NCBI GenBank assembly: GCA_004325065.1
Contig: PITI01000104.1
Location: forward strand, 1 to 22,073
Reading direction: 5' to 3'
DNA length: 22,073 bases
Source of the DNA: Hamiltosporidium magnivora
Lineage: Eukaryota > Microsporidia > Dubosqiidae
The position numbers and the translations under genes were made by a program. The notes under the pieces were generated by a model. That model worked only from the letters and a program-made list of their open reading frames with translations, made no database searches and was not told the origin of the DNA. Positions 17,745 to 22,073 of the stretch are shown one piece after another (positions within the stretch are counted from its first letter, which is position 1; every line of letters begins with the position of its first letter).

Positions 17745-17955
17745 AAAATTTCTGATTTAAAAAAAAAAATTAAAAATATATTTTTCATCTTTAATTTCTA
17801 CTTTTAAAGAAAATGAAAATAAAAAAAAAACAGATTTTTAAAAATATATTTTTCGTGTTTAATCTTATCTTTTTATAAAATGAAAGTAAAAAGTCTGCTA
17901 TTTTAAAATAATTTTTTTATGTTTAATATCTACTTTTAAAGGAAATTAAACTATA
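17745..17955. repeat. about 65-bp degenerate tandem repeat, 3 copies, 5' of the alpha-actinin-like gene
   Basis: Three successive copies start near 17773, 17838 and 17903. Each runs AAAATATATTTTT, then a TTTAAT-containing middle, then CTACTTTTAAAG and an AAAATGAAA-like end. They are clearly related but diverged. The region is almost pure A/T apart from these positions. Confidence 0.6.
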
Positions 17956-18745
17956 CTTTAAATACAAAAAATATTTAAATCTGATTGTTTCTCTTATATT
18001 TATATTAAAATATAAATAATATCATTAATTCAATAAAATTACTATACCAGGTTCTTATTATTATTTATAAACAATCTATTTATCATTGTATTACCTTTGA
18101 TAGATATGACGTTTTATATGATATATTATATTTTAACTTAGTAATACAAATATCTTTAAATTTTTGTGTGAATTATTTAATTTTCATTTTTGTTTAATTA
18201 AATATACATTTGGTCCAAAGAATATTCCAATAGAAAATAAATATTTGGAATTGAAATATTTTTAATAAAATATTATTTAGACATTAGTACTAATATTTGA
18301 ATTTTATATATTCTTAAATATCTTAGTTTGCCTAAAAAAATTTTCTTTGGATCTGCGTAAAAAGTCATATGAATTGTATGTAATTTTTGATGCTATATAT
18401 GCTTTTTATGAGTGTTTTTTTCCAATATTAGTTATTTTCAGAACCTTCTGTAAGTTTTTTATATTCACTAAGAAATTAAATACTGATTTACTTACTAATT
18501 AAACAATTTGATTCTTTTTTGTACTACATTAAAACAATTTCTCGATCTGATAAGTACGTCTAAAAAAAATTATTAGAAAATATTCTTATGTATTTTGTTC
18601 TTAAAGTTATTTTTCCAGGTAATACAATATGAAAAAGAAAAAGCGGTTTTTTCATAAGATTAGATTCAATTGAAAGTATAAAACGTCAATTTATGTAAGA
18701 TAGAAGATTTCTGCTCTATTTACGTTATCCCGTTGACTTATGTTT
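17956..18745. other. AT-rich intergenic region, nothing identified
   Basis: No frame, repeat or RNA-like structure could be supported on either strand. Confidence 0.45.
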
Positions 18746-19560
18746 AAATATCTATATCGAGTCTCTAATTTTAAACCTTAACGCTTTTTTGAATTCCGTG
18801 TGCTTTTTATTACCATTTGAATAATCATAATTATCGATTATCCACTTATGTATCAAATATATACTTTTCGAGGAGATGAAATATTTTTTATTCACAATAT
18901 CACGTCTTGTTGAGAAAATTAGCAAGTGTTGTATCATTTTCATGACCTCAATTCAATTCTATGTTAAAATAAATAACACCTTCCCTCAATACTCCATCAG
19001 TATCCCCTACTATACCTACATCACAAAACCTTTTATAAAGGGTGTGTATAACCTATTTAATAAGCGAGGGACTTGCCTGGAGTTCGCTAATATTTTTTGC
19101 ATGAAGTGCGATCATAGGTCGAAACTCACCCTGGGCTCCCTCAATAATATGTAGCATCACTAGTCACTCTACACTTTCCGAACCTCATAAACTCAAGCTA
19201 AGATATATATTGGCGACTTAAATGGGTTCAGCGATACAATTTAATGCCATAACAACAGTTATAACCTGCTTTTTGGTCTTTCTGACCTTTAAGGGTTTGA
19301 TTTTTGTATCTCCTGGGCGCTAGATTTTTTACACGGTGTGAGAAGGGTAGTTTTCGATACGTTTACAGAACAATTATCTACAAGTTCAGCTGCGGTCTGT
19401 AATCTGATTGCATATAAAACCACAAAATAGATTTATAGAAAAGGTTTCGCCATTTCGTCGACCTCCTCGTCATACAAAAACGTATGGAACAACCGAAGGT
19501 GCCATATAGTTTTATTCCCACAAAGAAAAAAAGTTTTTCACACATTAATTTCAACTATTT
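18746..19560 (-). pseudogene. ISXO2/IS1595-like (Merlin-type) DDE transposase relic
   Basis: Three minus-strand frames in the right order form a plausible transposase broken by two frameshifts. The first (19289-19525) reads CGNKTIWHLRLF, YDEEVDEMAKPFL, a stop, then IYFVVLYAIRLQTAAELVDN. This resembles the N-terminal zinc ribbon (W-R-C), strand and helix-turn-helix of ISXO2-like transposases, where phrases like A-x-E-L-x-x-x-S-x-x-T recur. The second (19049-19160) reads MLHIIEGAQGEFRPMIAL and fits the middle of the DDE core. The third (18752-18943) has an HKWIIDN...HTEF stretch where the family has H-x-x-N...HTxxxE. ISXO2-like elements are common in microsporidia. Each piece alone is weak; the order and higher GC give the support. 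Terminal repeats were not found. Confidence 0.48.
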
Positions 19561-19761
19561 ACTGCCGAGCAAATAGTTTTTTATGTGGTAATTCTCCCTA
19601 TACGAAGAAGACATGAAATATAATAATTATCTAAATGTAATATTGTATTATAGCACTATGAAGATCAAACACACTACACAACCAAAGATTGTTCTACACA
19701 AAACTTAAATATCTATTTTTTGGCTTTTAGTAAACCACTTTACTTCGTAAAATATATTTTT

Positions 19762-20409
19762 TTAATATATTTGCAATAACTCTAGAATTACTCTATATTT
19801 GATTTTAAGAGAACTTGAGATATTTGTTTGATTTTTAAATGCTTCCGTGAAAGATGAAATATCATTAACGATAAAATCAATGTGAGATTGATTTATACTA
19901 AAAGGATTCGTTTCTTTATAAGGCTCATAATTCAACAAAAAAACCATAGAGCATATCAAAGGTTTTATTCGGGCTTTCCACTCTTTAAATTTAATTATTC
20001 GCTAAGATTGCCATTTAAGTAAATAAGATTCATTAAAATATTCTTCACTGGTCAAATTTCTTTTTCTAGAGTATAGTAGATAAAAATAGTTTTAAAATTG
20101 TATGAAAGCTGTCTCATAACATTAGAAGTTTTCAAGGCCTTATAGTTCTAAAAAGACTCCTCTGTATCTTCGTTGATTATATTTTATCTTTTGTTTAATA
20201 TCGTTTAAGTTAAAAGATTAAGTGAAATTCTGTAAGAGTTTATTAGCATTTTAAGACGCTTCATAGTCAAATGGCAATGGAATGTATTTAGACCATAAGA
20301 TATTCTATATAAAGATTTTGTTTTAATAAAAAGGTTTTATGATGCTTGATTAATTCCGAAGGATCGTTAAAAGGTCTATCTTGTTCAGGCTTGTAGCGCC
20401 GAATAGATA
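19762..20409 (-). pseudogene. unidentified gene relic of about 215 codons with one frameshift and several stops
   Basis: On the minus strand one frame (20291-20409) is open for about 40 codons (RYKPEQDRPFNDPSELIKHH). After a frameshift near 20290 a second frame runs to the TAA at 19762, in phase throughout, with about eight stops clustered between 20270 and 20000 and none over the last 79 codons. Phrases include WSKYIPLPFDYEAS, YNQRRYRGVFLEL, RKRNLTSEEYFNESYLLKW, KFKEWKARIKPLICSMVFLL and NYEPYKETNPFSINQSHIDF. The composition is that of a real protein and stops look like single-base hits. I do not recognise it. It could be a lineage-specific gene-family member or a transposon product. No CCC or GGG start motif or clear ATG was found. 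Confidence 0.42.
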
Positions 20410-20607
20410 GTTAGTTAATTATTACTATTTTATTAGAAATAACAATTTATTTTGGGGAAAATGAATAAACTAGGTTTTAATATTCTTGGTCTTTTTTCAA
20501 ATACAATTTGTTGTTTTCAGTACCAACAATTTTACAATTTAACAAAAAAGATTATAAATTTTATTTTTTTGAGTAAATTAAGTAATTAATTTTTTGTATC
20601 CATAATT

Positions 20608-21231
20608 ATGAAAATATTTGATTCTTTGATTATTCTAAATTCTATGGCCACAGACTATTTAATGATATTTTTACACGGAATAAACAGCAATGGTAAAGAT
20701 ATGTCGAATAGATTTATTAAATTTTCTGAATCACATAAAAACGTAATGATAATAATTCCAACAGCTTTTCCATTAAAAGTTGGTTTGTATGACAATAAAT
20801 CGGTAAATAGTTGGTTTAATATTAGAAATAGAAGTATATTCGCTAAAGAAGATACGCAAGGTTTGGACGAGTCCATGGATAAAATATTAAAACTTATTGA
20901 GTATTATAAATTTGATTCTGAGAAAGTGATACTATGTGGGTATTCACAAGGTGCTACTATGTCTCTATATATTGCTTTAAATTGTAATTACAAATTTAGA
21001 GTAATAATAGCAATGAGCGGATATTTGCCACGAGTCAAACACAGGAATACGCACCGACAAAATATTTTATTGACTCATGGAAAAAAAGATACAGTGGTTC
21101 CATTTATTGCAGGATGGATGTCTTATATGGCATTGAAATGTTTAAAAGTAAATGTGAAATTTATAAAATTTGATGGAGAACATGAATTTCCTCCTGATTT
21201 CGAAAAGATTCTCGCGAGATACGTTGAATAA
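20608..21231 (+). CDS. acyl-protein thioesterase / phospholipase-carboxylesterase family hydrolase
   Basis: A 207-residue alpha/beta hydrolase of the acyl-protein thioesterase type, which removes palmitate from cytosolic proteins and also hydrolyses lysophospholipids in some members. The oxyanion strand LMIFLHGINSNGKDM is at 18-32. The nucleophile elbow is GYSQG (111-115, Ser113), Asp161 sits in HGKKDTVVP, and His192 in GEHEFPP. This is the full Ser-Asp-His triad with normal order and spacing. Length is slightly below the usual 220-230. No signal peptide or anchor, so cytosolic. The first ATG (20608) is used; M13 at 20644 is an alternative and leaves the fold intact. No CCC or GGG lies upstream of the first ATG. 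Stop and AATAAA overlap. Together with the palmitoyltransferase at 747-1595 it gives the window both halves of the palmitoylation cycle. Confidence 0.93.
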   Translation: MKIFDSLIILNSMATDYLMIFLHGINSNGKDMSNRFIKFSESHKNVMIIIPTAFPLKVGLYDNKSVNSWFNIRNRSIFAKEDTQGLDESMDKILKLIEYYKFDSEKVILCGYSQGATMSLYIALNCNYKFRVIIAMSGYLPRVKHRNTHRQNILLTHGKKDTVVPFIAGWMSYMALKCLKVNVKFIKFDGEHEFPPDFEKILARYVE

Positions 21232-21232
21232 A
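21227..21232 (+). terminator. poly(A) signal AATAAA overlapping the stop codon
   Basis: The end of the thioesterase gene reads GAATAAAATC. The TAA stop (21229-21231) lies within AATAAA. Confidence 0.5.
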
Positions 21233-21757
21233 ATCATTGTTGTTTTTTATGGAATTTTCAACGAAGTAATCTTTATTATTTTTTTTCTTTATTTCTCATA
21301 AATTTGTTGAATGTGATTTATTAAAATACTAGAGCTTCTAATTTCTAAAAATACAGATATATGTTTTAAATTATCAGTATAAACAAAAATATTTATAAAG
21401 AGATTATTTATACTTCAAAACATATTTTTAAATTTCTGTTTTCTAGTAAATTCATTTGAGCTTTTAAAATATTTTTTGAAAATTTCCTTTCTTTAATTAC
21501 TAAGTCCATATTTTTTAAAAATTAGGTTTGTTTTAATTCATATAAATAATATTTGCAAGCTTTTAATTTTCCCAATTATTATTAAATCTTATTTTCCAGT
21601 CAAACCAGGTATAAAATTTTCTATTTGAATATAAAAGTTGATTTTACAAAAATTTTACAACTTTAAATAGAATTTTAATAATTAAATATTGTATTAAACA
21701 TATTTATTTACAATTAAGATATTTCTTATACCAATTGAAACTTAAAAAGTTCTAAAA
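21233..21757. other. AT-rich intergenic region, nothing identified
   Basis: Short T- and A-rich spacer between the thioesterase gene and the mariner element. No supported frame. Confidence 0.45.
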
Positions 21758-22073
21758 TACTCCCTCTGTCCGAAAATATGGTATACATTTCAAAAAAACC
21801 GTAGATTATCGTGAATATAAAAAATAAATAGGCAACCGTCATGAAATTGTCATAGTAAATATTCATGACAATATAACCTGAAATTTTTGACTTTAATAAT
21901 ATCATTCTTAGTTAAAAAGTTACCGCTCAAACACAGTGTTTCTTATGGTAAAAAAAATTAGTACCGCTGCAAGACGAATATGGAAAATTTGGAAGGAAAT
22001 TTGTGAAATTTAGAAAGAAGAGATTCAAAATATAAACAGTTAACTAAAGAACAACGTCAAGGTATTTTAGAAA
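21758..22073 (+). mobile_element. mariner-like element, 5' end (plant-type MLE), cut by the window edge
   Basis: The element opens with a TA dinucleotide (21758-21759), the mariner target, followed by CTCCCTCTGTCCGAAAATAT. CTCCCTCYGT is the characteristic terminal repeat of plant-type mariner elements and their Stowaway MITEs. About 185 bp inside is the start of a transposase frame. Elements of this type are otherwise best known from plants, so its presence here is notable. The 3' end lies outside the window. Confidence 0.7.
21945..22073 (+). pseudogene. mariner transposase N-terminus, frameshifted, partial
   Basis: An ATG at 21945 begins MVKKISTAARRIWKIWKEIC and stops at 22011-22013. A second frame, shifted by one base, then reads RRDSKYKQLTKEQRQGILE to the window end. 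L-T-x-E-Q-R-x-x-I is how plant-type mariner transposases begin their DNA-binding helix-turn-helix region. The two frames meet between about 22000 and 22016, so one single-base indel probably inactivated the gene; an assembly error is possible. The second frame alone might also start further on. Confidence 0.6.

Noticed and set aside
18876..19154. Plus-strand frame of 92 codons
   Set aside because: It is antisense to the three-part minus-strand transposase relic, which has recognisable motifs in order.
20480..20607. Possible intron acceptor TTTTCAG before the thioesterase gene
   Set aside because: No donor or coding exon was found upstream; T-rich plus CAG is common in this composition.
1..22073. 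tRNA, rRNA or CRISPR-like structures
   Set aside because: No cloverleaf with a proper GTTCGAAT arm, no conserved rRNA block, and no regularly spaced repeats with unique spacers. The GC-rich block at 14550 was considered for rRNA but its motifs do not fit.

Overview
The window looks like nuclear DNA from a microsporidian or a close relative: a very AT-rich genome with small, intronless eukaryotic genes. Three things suggest this. The seven intact genes are conserved eukaryotic proteins, several shorter or more diverged than their fungal and animal relatives. A CCC or GGG triplet lies just upstream of the ATG in five of the seven genes, sometimes touching it, which is a known microsporidian start-proximal signal. 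An AATAAA poly(A) signal overlaps or nearly touches the stop codon in five of seven. Intergenic DNA is unusually long for this group (more than 60 % of the window), so this would be one of the larger, transposon-rich genomes. The species cannot be named from the sequence.

Layout: 1-480 holds a decayed coding remnant (minus strand). 747-1595 (+) is a DHHC palmitoyltransferase, convergent with 1973-2755 (-), a diverged protein that may be DONSON-like. 3429-4751 (+) is a leucine-rich-repeat protein with an N-myristoylation signal. 4752-9571 is a gene-poor stretch with an internally deleted hAT transposon (about 6403-7184) and an unrecognised remnant (8939-9310). 9572-11209 (-) is a SCY1-like pseudokinase and 12170-12772 (-) a Rab6/Ypt6 GTPase, with tandem repeats around both. 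13130-15000 is a graveyard of non-LTR retrotransposon pieces plus a GC-rich dispersed-repeat block. 15349-15860 has two tandem repeats, followed by 15988-17709 (-), an alpha-actinin-like protein. 18752-19560 (-) is a relic of an ISXO2/IS1595-like transposase and 19762-20409 (-) an unidentified pseudogene. 20608-21231 (+) is an acyl-protein thioesterase. The right edge (21758-22073) enters a mariner element with a plant-type terminal inverted repeat.

Functionally, the intact genes lean towards membrane traffic and protein lipidation: an enzyme that adds palmitate (DHHC), one that removes it (thioesterase), a probable N-myristoylated LRR protein with a nearby Cys, a doubly prenylatable Rab6, and a SCY1-like COPI/Golgi factor beside it. 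The actin bundler is separate. This grouping is suggestive only; microsporidian gene order is not operonic.

The most unusual features are the transposon relics from at least four classes in 22 kb (hAT, REL-endonuclease non-LTR, ISXO2-like, mariner), and two genes whose own 3' ends, with stop and poly(A) signal, merge into tandem repeats. I did not find a new multi-gene system.
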